This document shows positions 8,980 through 16,829 of a DNA stretch of 50,591 nucleotides, one piece after another. The stretch spans positions 1 to 50,591 of the forward strand of contig DASPNP010000039.1 in assembly GCA_035626475.1 (NCBI GenBank), in the 5' to 3' direction. Numbering within the stretch: the first letter of the stretch is position 1; each line of letters opens with the position of its first letter. This DNA comes from DASPKT01 sp035626475 (GTDB lineage Bacteria > Pseudomonadota > Alphaproteobacteria > Azospirillales > Azospirillaceae). Both the position numbers and the translations under genes were made by a program. The notes under the pieces are model-generated. The model did not search any database and was not told where the DNA came from. It worked only from the letters and a program-made list of their open reading frames with translations.

Positions 8980-10726
8980 ACTGGGCCTTGTTCAGCAGGT
9001 CGTAGAAGTTCCGCACGACGGCGGCCTTCTCCTCGGCGGTGGCGAGGCCCTCGACCAGCTTGCCGTCGAAGTTCGGCTGGCGCAGATGGCCGATGATCTG
9101 GTCGCGCACGATGCGCCGCGCCTTGGGGCTGGACAGCACGTCGGTGGCGGCGAACTGCACCAGCCGGGTGGCGCGGATGCGCAGATGCGCCGAGGGGTCG
9201 TCCAGCTTCTCGATGACGCGGCTCTGGACGATGTAGTCGGCGACCATGTCGTCCAGCGTTGAAGCCATCCTCAGCCGGTCGTTCTCCGGAAAGGCGGAAT
9301 TGGCCATGGCGGTGTAGAGGCCGGCCATGGACTGCATCTTGGCCTTCAGCGGCGTCGCCGGCGGCACCAGCCCGTTGACCCCGGCGGCGCCGTGCAGTAG
9401 CGACCGGGCCTTGCCCAGCACCGTCTGCATGTCCTTCTGCGCGTAGTCCGACCCACTGAGCGCGACCAGGTAGGACAGGCGCTCCGCCCCGGTGGGGATG
9501 CAGCCCAGCACGCCGTCCAGCGCCAGCCGGCGCCCCTCCACGCCGCCCTGCTCCAGATAGCGCAGGAAGCCGTGGACGAAGGCCTCGGCCATGCGCGGGC
9601 CGCCCAGGATGCCGTCCACGGTGGAGACGCGGCCCAGCAGCGCCTTGAAGATCGCCCGCTGCGCCTCGCCGTCGCCGTAGCTCAGCTTGGCGTTGCCGCG
9701 GATCTGGCGCTGGATGAAGTCGACCAGCACCTCGCGGGTCTGGGTGCCGGCATGGCCCGCTATCCAGCCGCCCAGCACGGCGGAGACCTCGGGCGCCTGC
9801 TCCTTGGGCGTCGGCTCGAACCGGCCCTCGATGATGTCCATCAGGCGCAGCAGCGCCGTGCCCAGGTCGGGCTGGCGGCCCAGCAGGTCGCGCACCGTCT
9901 CGGGCGAGCTGAGGATGTCGGCCACGATGCTGTCCAGCAGGCCGGCGTGGCGCTCCTCCAGCTCGCCGGCGGTCGCCAGCTCCATGACCCATTCCGCCTT
10001 GCCCAGCAGGGTGCGGATGTTCACCAGGTCGCGGCAGAGGATGACCTTGGCCAGGTACTCGGCCTCCTCCGGGTCGCCCTTCACCGCCTGCTCGACCCGC
10101 TCCATGGTCGCGCCGAAGCCGATCTCGCGGGGATAGGGCAGGTTCTTGTAGCCGGCGGCCTTCTCGGCCCGGCCCTTCAGCTCGTCCAGCACGGCGTAGA
10201 TGGCGTCGCGCCGCTCGCGCGTGTCCTCGCCGCTGGCCTTGCACTGGATGGTGGCGACGCGGCTGACGGCGTTCGGCACCAGGCTGTCGAAGGCCATGAC
10301 CTTCTTCATCTCGCCCGGATGATGCATCAGCTCGGTCGGGGTCAGCGAGCGCTCGTCCAGGTACTGGCGCAGCAGCTTGGAGATCAGCGTGCGGCTCTCC
10401 AGCTGGAAATAGTCCTTGGGCGACTGGCAGTAGTGCGCCTCCTCGATCGGCGTGATCGTGATCGGCTTCTTCGAGACCTCGCGCATCTCCGTGAAGATGA
10501 CCGTCTCGGTGCTGGCGGCGCCGTCGGGCCGCATGAACTCGCGCAGCACGCGCACGCCCTCCCGCATCGGCAGGATCTTCTGGGCGAGCGCCAGCGCCTC
10601 CTCCTCGGTGCGGCAGACGGTCTCGGTGACCCAATGGTCCTTCTTGAAGAATTGGACCTCGAAGGTGACGCCCGGCACCCTGGTGCCGGTGGCGCCGCCC
10701 CCGAGGAAGGACATCAGCTTGCCCAT
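8972..10726 (-). CDS. Uncharacterised 584-residue protein, YLDER family copy 1
   Basis: I do not recognise a named domain. The N-terminal 90 residues look alpha/beta and soluble (VTFEVQFFKKDHWVTETVCR, then GVRVLREFMRPDG and TVIFTEM). From residue 99 there is YCQSPKDYF and then, at 122, YLDERSLTPTELM. The remainder is predicted helical and repeat-like, with no membrane segment or signal peptide. A diverged paralogue at 35456-37177 shares [YW]CxxPxD[YF], YLDERxLTPxE and a related C-terminal segment (FRxM-like, then PxF...EK). The ATG at 10726 follows GGGGGC. The role is unknown; a scaffold or regulatory function is only a guess. Confidence 0.85.
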   Translation of the reverse strand: MGKLMSFLGGGATGTRVPGVTFEVQFFKKDHWVTETVCRTEEEALALAQKILPMREGVRVLREFMRPDGAASTETVIFTEMREVSKKPITITPIEEAHYCQSPKDYFQLESRTLISKLLRQYLDERSLTPTELMHHPGEMKKVMAFDSLVPNAVSRVATIQCKASGEDTRERRDAIYAVLDELKGRAEKAAGYKNLPYPREIGFGATMERVEQAVKGDPEEAEYLAKVILCRDLVNIRTLLGKAEWVMELATAGELEERHAGLLDSIVADILSSPETVRDLLGRQPDLGTALLRLMDIIEGRFEPTPKEQAPEVSAVLGGWIAGHAGTQTREVLVDFIQRQIRGNAKLSYGDGEAQRAIFKALLGRVSTVDGILGGPRMAEAFVHGFLRYLEQGGVEGRRLALDGVLGCIPTGAERLSYLVALSGSDYAQKDMQTVLGKARSLLHGAAGVNGLVPPATPLKAKMQSMAGLYTAMANSAFPENDRLRMASTLDDMVADYIVQSRVIEKLDDPSAHLRIRATRLVQFAATDVLSSPKARRIVRDQIIGHLRQPNFDGKLVEGLATAEEKAAVVRNFYDLLNKAQFT

Positions 10727-10878
10727 GTCGCCCCCAGGCGGGTCCCGCGCGGCCCGCCCCCGGTAATTCGCAATTCGGGTGAAATTCCCCTCAATACGGC
10801 GCGATCTTGGGTTACCCCCCGCCCGCTTGTCAACGACGGCCGGGCGGGCCCGTACGAATGACCGGCAGCTGTGGCGGC

Positions 10879-11400
10879 TCAGTTGGCGGGCTTGCCCTTG
10901 GTCCAGGTGGCGTTGGCGGCGAAGAGCGGGACCGTGGAGATGGACATCTTGGCCGAGCCCTCGGTCACCCGCCGGCTGTAGATGACGTAGACCATGGTGT
11001 CGTTCATCCGGTCGTAGATGCGGCGGATGGCGATGGACTTCCAGATCAGGCTCTGGCGCTGGGCGAAGACCTCCTCCCCCTCCTTGTCCGTCTCGATCTC
11101 GCCCACCACCACCGGCCCGGTCTGGCGGCAGGCGATGGAGGCGTTGGACGGATCCTCGAACCAGTTGCCCTTGGACAGCCGGTCGATCAGCCCGCGGTCG
11201 AAGCTGACCATGTGGCAGGTGATGCCCTGGACCTTCGGGTCCTGCACCGCCAGCACCTCCAGCTCGTTGCCGGTCCAGTCGTTGTTGAACTCGCCGACCA
11301 GCTGCTCGTCGGCCCGGGCGGGCGCGGCCTGCAGCAGGATGGCGGGCGCGGCGGCCAGCAGGGCGAGCGCGAGGCGGAGGGGCGCGAGGCGGCGGATCAT
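10879..11400 (-). CDS. creA: CreA family protein
   Basis: The 173-residue product begins with a cleavable Sec signal (MIRRLAPLRLALALLAA, cleavage near APARA-DEQ). The mature part follows the CreA pattern: GEFNNDWTGNELEVLAVQDP, GITCHMVSFDRGL, and SNASIACRQTGPV, with the two conserved cysteines. CreA is a widely conserved periplasmic protein whose biochemical role is still unclear. The start has AGGAG 8 nt upstream, and the in-frame extension upstream lacks a signal sequence. The creBCD genes are not nearby. Confidence 0.9.
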   Translation of the reverse strand: MIRRLAPLRLALALLAAAPAILLQAAPARADEQLVGEFNNDWTGNELEVLAVQDPKVQGITCHMVSFDRGLIDRLSKGNWFEDPSNASIACRQTGPVVVGEIETDKEGEEVFAQRQSLIWKSIAIRRIYDRMNDTMVYVIYSRRVTEGSAKMSISTVPLFAANATWTKGKPAN

Positions 11401-11540
11401 GCGGCGGGGCTCCTGGTGCGGCGGATCTGGATGCTTAACGGAGACACAGCCTACTCCGCCCGGCAAGCCGTAAGGGGTGCGGACCCCCGCCCCCGGCGGC
11501 GGCGTTATGGGGCGGGACGGTCCATCAGCGGGTGCTGCAC

Positions 11541-12656
11541 ATGGCGCAGGAGACCACGGTTCAGGTGACCCTGGCCGAGGCGCGGGAGGAGCAGGCGGCG
11601 ATGCCGCCGCACGATCCGATGCGCGTGGTGAAGATCAGCCTGGTCTGCCTGCTGTCGCTGGCGGTGATGTACACGCTGTACTTCGCCGAGGACGTGCTGC
11701 TGCCGATCTTCCTGGCCTTCCTGCTGAGCCTGCTGCTGCGGCCGCTGGTGCGGCACCTGCGGCGCGTCGGCATCCCCGAGCCGCTGGGCGCGGCGCTGAT
11801 CGTGGCGGCGCTGATCGGCATCATCGGCGTGGGCGTCTGGGAGCTGCGGCAGCCGGCGTCGGACTGGATCCAGCGCGCGCCCACCATCACCCGCGAGATC
11901 AGGACCAAGCTGGGCGAGCTGCAGCGGCCCCTGCAGCAGGCCCGCCAGGCGACCGAGCAGCTTCAGAACATGACGGGGCCGAACAAGGACAGGACGCCGG
12001 AGGTGGTGGTCAAGGGACCGTCGCTGGCCGACGCGCTGCTGACCAGCACGCAGGTCTTCCTCGTCCAGACCTTCATGATCATCGTGCTGCTCTATTTCTT
12101 CTTGGCGTTCGGGCGGACGACGCTGGAGGCGGTGATCCGCTCCATGCCCCGGGTGGAGGCGCGGCTGCACCTGGCCGACATCGTCAACACGGTCCAGATC
12201 AACATCGCCTCCTACCTCTCGACCATCACCTTCATCAACATGGCGCTGGGCGCCATCACCGGCGCCGCGCTCTGGCTGCTGGGCGTGCCCAACCCGGTGC
12301 TGTTCGGCATCCTGGTGGGGGTGATGAACTTCATCCCGATCGTCGGACCCTTCATCATGGCGGGGGTGCTGCTGGTGGTCGGCCTGCTGACCTTCGACAC
12401 GGTCGGCCGCATCCTGGCGCCGGCGGCCATCCACCTGCTGTTCCACGGCATCGAGAGCAACATCGTCACCCCCGCCATCATCGGCCGGCGCCTGACGCTG
12501 AACCCGATCTTCGTCTTCGCCACGGTGCTGTTCTGGGGCTGGCTCTGGGGCGTGCCGGGGGCTCTGCTGGCGGTGCCGATCCTGGCCGTCTTCAAGATCC
12601 TGTGCGACGCCACCCCGTCGTTGCGCACGCTGGGAGCCCTGCTCGGCGGCACTTGA
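11541..12656 (+). CDS. AI-2E family transporter (PerM-like permease)
   Basis: The product has 371 residues. Two N-terminal membrane helices (VVKISLVCLLSLAVMYTLYF and LPIFLAFLLSLLLRPLV), a third around residue 90, a long polar segment, and four or five C-terminal helices give the typical layout. MNFIPIVGPF, HGIESNIVTPAIIGRRL and LNPIFVFATVLFWGWLWG are family hallmarks. Family members export small molecules or act in Na+(H+) exchange, and the family name should not be read as proof of AI-2 transport. An in-frame GTG at 11532 is an alternative start. It precedes the stomatin/NfeD pair by 69 bp. Confidence 0.88.
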   Translation: MAQETTVQVTLAEAREEQAAMPPHDPMRVVKISLVCLLSLAVMYTLYFAEDVLLPIFLAFLLSLLLRPLVRHLRRVGIPEPLGAALIVAALIGIIGVGVWELRQPASDWIQRAPTITREIRTKLGELQRPLQQARQATEQLQNMTGPNKDRTPEVVVKGPSLADALLTSTQVFLVQTFMIIVLLYFFLAFGRTTLEAVIRSMPRVEARLHLADIVNTVQINIASYLSTITFINMALGAITGAALWLLGVPNPVLFGILVGVMNFIPIVGPFIMAGVLLVVGLLTFDTVGRILAPAAIHLLFHGIESNIVTPAIIGRRLTLNPIFVFATVLFWGWLWGVPGALLAVPILAVFKILCDATPSLRTLGALLGGT

Positions 12657-12663
12657 TGGCCGG

Positions 12664-12692
12664 TGAGTCCCTTCCCACATGGTGGTTATACT
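12664..12692 (+). promoter_or_regulatory. Possible promoter for the stomatin/NfeD operon
   Basis: TATACT at 12687-12692 is a good -10 candidate in an AT-richer patch. The matching -35 position (TGAGTC, 12664-12669, 17-nt spacer) is poor. The -10 lies 33 nt before the start codon. A partial inverted repeat (GTGGTTATA / AATACCAC) surrounds it. This is tentative. Confidence 0.3.
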
Positions 12693-12725
12693 GGAACAAG
12701 AATACCACCACTGCGGGAGACCTCC

Positions 12726-13736
12726 ATGGAAGGCCTGAGTCTGTTCGTCCTGTTCCTCGTCGGCTTCGCCGTCGTGCTGCTGTTCCTCGGCGTCAAGACT
12801 GTGCCGCAGGGCATGGAGTACACGGTGGAGCGGTTCGGGCGCTATACCAGGACGCTGCGGCCGGGCCTGAACTTCATCGTCCCCGTCGTCGACCGGGTCG
12901 GCTCGCGCCAGAACATGATGGAGACGGTGCTGGACGTGCCGTCGCAGGAGATCATCACCAAGGACAACGCCATGGTGAAGGTCGACGGCGTCGTCTTCTT
13001 CCAGGTGCTGGACGCCGCCCGGGCCGCCTACGAGGTCAACCAGCTGCAGGTCGCCATCCTGAACCTGACCATGACCAACATCCGCACGGTCATGGGCTCG
13101 ATGGACCTGGACGAGCTGCTGTCGCAGCGCGACCAGATCAACAGCCGCCTGCTGCATGTGGTGGACGACGCGACCCAGCCCTGGGGCGTGAAGGTCACCC
13201 GCATCGAGATCCGCGATATCCAGCCGCCGCGCGACCTGGTGGACAGCATGGCGCGGCAGATGAAGGCGGAGCGCGACCGCCGCGCCGTCATCCTCGAGGC
13301 CGAGGGCCTGCGCCAGGCCGCCATCCTGAAGGCCGAGGGCGAGAAGCAGGCCAACATCCTGGAGGCCGAGGGCCGCCGCGAGGCCGCGTTCCGCGACGCC
13401 GAGGCGCGCGAGCGCGAGGCGGAGGCCGAGGCCGCCGCGACCCGCATGGTGTCGGACGCCATCTCCGGCGGCAATGTCCAGGCGATCAACTACTTCGTGG
13501 CCCAGCGCTATGTCGACGCGCTGAAGGAGTTCGCGCACGCGCCCAACCAGAAGATCCTGTTCCTGCCGGTGGAGGCCGCCAGCGTCATCGGCGCGCTGGG
13601 CGGCATCGCCGAGATCGCCCGCGACAGCTTCGCCAAGGACGCTCCGCGCGCGGCGGCTCCGTCGGTGTCCGGAAGCCGCATCCCGCCCGCCGGGTCCGCC
13701 ACCGGGCCCTGGACCCAGCCGACGCCCGAGAGCTGA
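12726..13736 (+). CDS. SPFH/Band 7 (stomatin-like, QmcA-type) membrane protein
   Basis: The product has 336 residues. One N-terminal membrane helix (LFVLFLVGFAVVLLFLGVKT) is followed by the Band 7 domain (VPQGMEYTVERFGRYTRTLR, then ITKDNAMVKVDGVVFFQV). A long Glu/Ala/Arg-rich coiled coil (about 175-245, repeated AEG motifs such as EAEGLRQAAILKAEGEK) leads to the conserved NPNQK-like segment (HAPNQKILFLP). Such proteins oligomerise in detergent-resistant membrane domains and work with NfeD partners. NfeD follows 11 bp later, which supports a functional pair of the QmcA-YbbJ type. The ATG at 12726 has GGGAGACC upstream. Confidence 0.93.
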   Translation: MEGLSLFVLFLVGFAVVLLFLGVKTVPQGMEYTVERFGRYTRTLRPGLNFIVPVVDRVGSRQNMMETVLDVPSQEIITKDNAMVKVDGVVFFQVLDAARAAYEVNQLQVAILNLTMTNIRTVMGSMDLDELLSQRDQINSRLLHVVDDATQPWGVKVTRIEIRDIQPPRDLVDSMARQMKAERDRRAVILEAEGLRQAAILKAEGEKQANILEAEGRREAAFRDAEAREREAEAEAAATRMVSDAISGGNVQAINYFVAQRYVDALKEFAHAPNQKILFLPVEAASVIGALGGIAEIARDSFAKDAPRAAAPSVSGSRIPPAGSATGPWTQPTPES

Positions 13737-13747
13737 GGAGACCGGCC

Positions 13748-14197
13748 ATGGAGCAGCTGCAGTTCTGGCACTGGTGGGTCCTGGCCCTGGCGCTGGGGAT
13801 CGTGGAGATGCTGGCGCCGGGCGCCGCCTTCCTCTGGCTGGCCCTGGCGGCGGGCCTGGTAGGCTTGGCGCTGCTGGCCCTGCCCGACCTCGCCTGGCAG
13901 TCCCAGTTCATCGCCTTCGCGATGCTGGCCGTGGCGCTGGTGGCGGCGTCGAAGTTCCTGATCCCCAAGCCGCGCCCGGAGGAGACCGACCAGCCGACGC
14001 TGAACCGGCGCGGCGAGCATTATGTCGGCCGCACCTTCATCCTGGAGAGCGCCATCGTCCAGGGCCGCGGTCGCGCCATCGTCGGCGACACGCTCTGGAC
14101 CGTTTCGGGACCGGAAGGACTGCCGGCTGGCGAGACCGTGCGCGTGGTCGCCGCCGACGGGGCGCTGCTCAGGGTCGAGCGGGCGCTGGTGGAGTAG
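13748..14197 (+). CDS. NfeD family protein (short form)
   Basis: The product has 149 residues. Two to three membrane helices at the N-terminus (WWVLALALGIVEMLAPGAAF; FIAFAMLAVALVAASKFLI) precede a C-terminal OB-fold NfeD domain (HYVGRTFILESAIVQGRGRA, GDTLWTVSGPEGLPAGETVR). Short NfeD proteins are obligate neighbours of stomatin-like proteins and are thought to anchor or regulate them. The start has GAGGAGACC upstream, and the gene is co-transcribed with the preceding SPFH gene. A hairpin element starts 4 nt after its stop codon. Confidence 0.92.
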   Translation: MEQLQFWHWWVLALALGIVEMLAPGAAFLWLALAAGLVGLALLALPDLAWQSQFIAFAMLAVALVAASKFLIPKPRPEETDQPTLNRRGEHYVGRTFILESAIVQGRGRAIVGDTLWTVSGPEGLPAGETVRVVAADGALLRVERALVE

Positions 14198-14200
14198 GCG

Positions 14201-14294
14201 CCACCCGTAGGTTGCATGGAGGCGAAGCCGCAATGCGACAGTCAGGCCGGGGCATGTCGCATTGCGCCTGCGGCTTCATGCGACCTACGGGTGG
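14201..14294. repeat. Family B element, copy 1 (CCCGTAGG hairpin)
   Basis: Terminal inverted arms CCACCCGTAGGT and ACCTACGGGTGG are perfect complements. The inner part GCATGGAGGCGAAGCCGCAA is mirrored by a GCATTGCG...GGCTTCATGC arm, giving a long imperfect hairpin of about 94 bp. Related copies are at 29837-29918 and 32437-32521. Placed 4 nt after the nfeD stop, it may act as a 3' stabiliser or terminator. Confidence 0.85.
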
Positions 14295-14432
14295 CAGCGT
14301 CGGTGCTGTGCGTGCTTCGACAGGCTCAGCATGAGGTGGGTTTAGCTGCTCCCGGCCCAAGCCCGTGCGGATCGAATCCAGCAGTGCCCGGCATCCCCCG
14401 TCCTCATCCTGAGCCTGTCGAAGGACGCACCA
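14293..14432. repeat. Family A element, copy 3 (reverse orientation)
   Basis: It opens with GGCAGCG and the arm GTGCTTCGACAGGCTCAGCA (14312-14331) and closes with TCATCCTGAGCCTGTCGAAG (14404-14423). The interior has GCTGCTCCCGG and GTGCCCGGCA as in copies 4 and 5. It abuts the family B element and lies between convergent genes. Together with the family B element it accounts for nearly all of the 283-bp gap. Confidence 0.85.
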
Positions 14433-14480
14433 CGTTGCAGCCCCTCCCTTTCGCGCCTGGCGCGACGGGCTGAAGCTTCC

Positions 14481-14906
14481 TCAAACCTCGCCGTCGGTCA
14501 GCTCGTCCATGGTCTGGCGGACGATCTGGACGATGGCGGCGCCGTGACCCTTCACCGGGTGTCCGGCGGCGTTGGCGATGACCGAGAGCTCGATCTCGGT
14601 GGTGGGGGCGTAGCGGGCGATCTCCGCCACCAGGGCGCCGGGCAGCACCTCCTCGCGCTCCACCCCCTGCGCCCGGGCGACGTCGCCGCGCCAGGCGTTG
14701 ATGGCGCCCATGATGGCGGACTCGATCTGCGCCGTCTCCTCCTTGCGGCGGAGGTCGCGGTAATGGACCAGCACGCGCCAGGCGCCCTCGGCATAGGCCG
14801 TGTCGACGCGCTGCACGTCCACCGTGCGCAGGAAGGCGGCGAGCGCCGCCTCGTCCTCTTCGGCGACGGCGTCCCGGATGGCGAAGGTGCGGATCTCGAC
14901 ATGCAT
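14481..14906 (-). CDS. Small HRDC domain-containing protein
   Basis: The product has 141 residues. The C-terminal half matches the HRDC helical pattern (L/INAWRGDVARAQGVEREEVL, PGALVAEIARYAPTTEIEL), the nucleic-acid-binding module otherwise attached to RecQ helicases and RNase D. The N-terminal half (VEIRTFAIRDAVAEEDEAAL, AFLRTVDVQRVDTAYAEG) resembles a domain found in stand-alone alphaproteobacterial HRDC proteins. No helicase or nuclease motif is present. The ATG at 14906 has GGGGAGAG upstream. The function is unknown, and the link to nucleic acid is inferred from the domain only. Confidence 0.8.
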   Translation of the reverse strand: MHVEIRTFAIRDAVAEEDEAALAAFLRTVDVQRVDTAYAEGAWRVLVHYRDLRRKEETAQIESAIMGAINAWRGDVARAQGVEREEVLPGALVAEIARYAPTTEIELSVIANAAGHPVKGHGAAIVQIVRQTMDELTDGEV

Positions 14907-15068
14907 GACATGCTCTCCCCTGGGTAGAGGAAGCATAGCGCAGCCGGCCGCCGCTTTCACGCCCGCGGCGTCTCTCCTATCCCGAAAAATAGGCTCGAAC
15001 ACGGGGCCCCGATCCGCTATCCCGGACACGGGCCCGGCACGGTGCCGGGCGGCCAACCGGGGAAGAGC

Positions 15069-15386
15069 ATGAGCAAGCTGACGGTCATCGACCGCGAGGG
15101 CGGCGCCCACCAGCTCCAGGGCGACACGGACGTGTCGGTCATGGAGAACATCCGCGACAACGACCTGCCGATCCTGGCCTCCTGCGGTGGGTCCTGCGCC
15201 TGCGCCACCTGCCACGTCTATGTCGACCCGGCCTGGGCCGGCAAGCTGGCGGCGCCCAGCCTGGACGAGCTCGACCTGGTGTCGCAGAGCTCCTACTACC
15301 GCGAGGGCCAGTCGCGCCTGTCCTGCCAGATCCAGTTCAGCGCCGCGCTGGACGGGCTGACGGTCACGCTGGCGCCCGAGGAATAA
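15069..15386 (+). CDS. 2Fe-2S ferredoxin (adrenodoxin-like)
   Basis: The product has 105 residues. The cluster ligands follow the plant/adrenodoxin-type pattern C-X5-C-X2-C (SCGGSCACATCHVYV, C39, C45, C48) and a distal cysteine in RLSCQIQF. YREGQSRLSC and the acidic stretch DELDLVSQ are typical of ferredoxins serving P450 or hydroxylating systems, or FdxB-like Fe-S roles. No redox partner gene is adjacent. The start follows GGGGAAGAGC, and a strong terminator follows the gene. Confidence 0.92.
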   Translation: MSKLTVIDREGGAHQLQGDTDVSVMENIRDNDLPILASCGGSCACATCHVYVDPAWAGKLAAPSLDELDLVSQSSYYREGQSRLSCQIQFSAALDGLTVTLAPEE

Positions 15387-15418
15387 GCAGCGACCGGAAC
15401 GATCCGGCAGCGCAAGGA

Positions 15419-15455
15419 AAAAGGCGCGGGAGCCTGGGCCCCCGCGCCTTCTTTC
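15419..15455. terminator. Bidirectional intrinsic terminator between ferredoxin and sapC
   Basis: The GC stem GGCGCGGG...CCCGCGCC (15423-15448 region) is flanked by an A-run on the left and TTCTTTCTT on the right, so it can terminate transcripts from both convergent genes. Confidence 0.8.
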
Positions 15456-15476
15456 TTGCCGAACCGGTCCGCCCGA

Positions 15477-16241
15477 TCAGGCGGCGGCGGTCTCCTGGCC
15501 GCGGTCGGCGGCGAGGTCGGTCAGCACGTTCCAGCGGCCCAGCGACAGCATGTGGGCGTAGACCAGGCCGATATAGCCGCGCTTGCGCCACTCCAGCCAC
15601 TTCTCGTCCGGCAGCTCGTTGAACTTCTTCTCGTCGACGATGCTGAAGCCGCTCAGCGTCACGCGGCGCTGGTCCGGCAGGACCAGGTCGGCGCGCTGCT
15701 CGACCAGCAGGCCGGCGGCCTTCAGCTCCTGGCAGAACACCGTCGTCGCCTGGGCGGACTGGTTGAACATGCCGCAGAAGTTGAGGGCGTCGTTGCCGGC
15801 GTCCGAGGCCTTGTCGCCGTCGAACAGCGGGAACTCGCCGTCGGTGCCGACCACCGCCGGGTCCTCCTCGACGCACAGGATCAGGCGGTCACGGTTCTCC
15901 GTCTCCATCAGGACGAACGGATAGCGGCGGACATAGGCCGGGATCGGGTGGCCCTTCTTCCAGCTGCCGTCGGCCTCGATGAACAGGTTCTCGTTCGGGC
16001 GCAGGCCCATGAGAGCCACCACGGTCGGCTGGTCGCCCGAGGTGAAGACCAGCGGGTAGTGGGCCTGCAGGGCCGGGAACTCGTCGGCCACGACCGGGAC
16101 GGCGTTGGTGCCGGCGGCGTAGGCGAAGGACCGGCGCTGCTTCACCTTCCACTCGCGATGCCGCTCGATCTCGACGGGCATCGGATTCTTGTAGAAGAGC
16201 GGCAGCAGGGACTGCTGGTCGGTGTTCGCGGCGTCGGTCAT
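15477..16241 (-). CDS. SapC family protein
   Basis: The 254-residue product matches the SapC family (type A resistance-nodule/S-layer-associated name inherited from Campylobacter, widespread in Proteobacteria). Recognisable stretches: LPLFYKNPMPVEIERHREW, VPVVADEFPALQAHYPLVF, RPNENLFI, YVRRYPFVLM and CVEEDP, plus a C-terminal segment (IVDEKKFNELPDEKWLEW). There is no signal peptide. The role in free-living alphaproteobacteria is not established. It is convergent with the ferredoxin gene and separated from it by a terminator. Confidence 0.88.
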   Translation of the reverse strand: MTDAANTDQQSLLPLFYKNPMPVEIERHREWKVKQRRSFAYAAGTNAVPVVADEFPALQAHYPLVFTSGDQPTVVALMGLRPNENLFIEADGSWKKGHPIPAYVRRYPFVLMETENRDRLILCVEEDPAVVGTDGEFPLFDGDKASDAGNDALNFCGMFNQSAQATTVFCQELKAAGLLVEQRADLVLPDQRRVTLSGFSIVDEKKFNELPDEKWLEWRKRGYIGLVYAHMLSLGRWNVLTDLAADRGQETAAA

Positions 16242-16348
16242 GGGATCAGGTTCCGGACTCGGGATGGTTGCTGGACCAGGGCCGGAAGGCCCGGGAAGCG
16301 CCCCAAGTGCCGGAAAGCGACGCGCATGTCAATGCCGGTTCTAAACCG

Positions 16349-16365
16349 CCCGGGGTACCCCCGGG
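16349..16365 (-). terminator. Hairpin after the 124-residue hypothetical gene
   Basis: A perfect 7-bp stem (CCCGGGG / CCCCGGG) with a 3-nt loop lies directly after the minus-strand stop codon. No clear U-tract follows, so terminator function is only possible. Confidence 0.4.
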
Positions 16366-16366
16366 A

Positions 16367-16741
16367 TCAGGGAACCGCGTTGACCAAGGCAGCGGCACGA
16401 CCGAGCTTTTTCGGTCCCTTCTGTGCCCCCACCCATATCACCAGCGTCGCCTGGCCGCCGATGATCTGCAGGCTCTTCTCCGCCTTCGCGGGCATGCGCA
16501 CCTTGCGGCTCATGCAGTAGTGCACCAGCGCCGCCGCCGTCTCCATCTCGGAAAAGGGGATCTCGTGCAGCGTGCCGTAATCGTCCTGGATGGGCAGCAC
16601 GATGGATGCCGGCGGCCCCTCGCTCGCCCGCGCGTCGTTGACGGTGCCGGGCGGCAGCTTGCGCTTCAGCCGGCCGGCGAACTCGATCAGCGCCGTGGTC
16701 AGTTCCCGCTCGGTGAAGCTGATCGCCCTGAGTTCACGCAC
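16367..16741 (-). CDS. Hypothetical protein, 124 residues
   Basis: I do not recognise a family. The protein is small, soluble and mixed alpha/beta, with no signal peptide or membrane helix. It starts MRELRAISFTERELTTALIE and has a beta-rich middle (PASIVLPIQDDYGTLHEIPF) and a C-terminal segment (LQIIGGQATLVIWVG). The start is a GTG at 16741 with GGGGA about 10 nt upstream. Codon-position GC bias looks like its neighbours, so it is probably a real gene. It lies 88 bp downstream of topoisomerase IB on the same strand, near an AT-rich patch (about 16822-16835) that could include a promoter. Confidence 0.65.
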   Translation of the reverse strand: MRELRAISFTERELTTALIEFAGRLKRKLPPGTVNDARASEGPPASIVLPIQDDYGTLHEIPFSEMETAAALVHYCMSRKVRMPAKAEKSLQIIGGQATLVIWVGAQKGPKKLGRAAALVNAVP

Positions 16742-16829
16742 CTTCTGCCGTCCCCGCCGCTGAATACCGATGCCGCATGGTACACATGGGCCGGCGGAAC
16801 GCCACGCCCGGGCACCACTCTATACTTAA

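Noticed and set aside
10805..10833. Minus-strand promoter for the 584-residue gene (TTGACA at 10828-10833)
   Set aside because: The -35 match is good, but the -10 position reads CCAAGA; too weak to list as a feature.
11505..13538. Minus-strand frame of 677 codons opposite the AI-2E permease and stomatin genes
   Set aside because: His/Gln/Arg-rich shadow frame without ribosome site or domain features.
14481..15215. Longer 244-residue form of the HRDC protein
   Set aside because: The extension would overlap the ferredoxin start region and is low-complexity; the ATG at 14906 has a good ribosome site and a family-like N-terminus.
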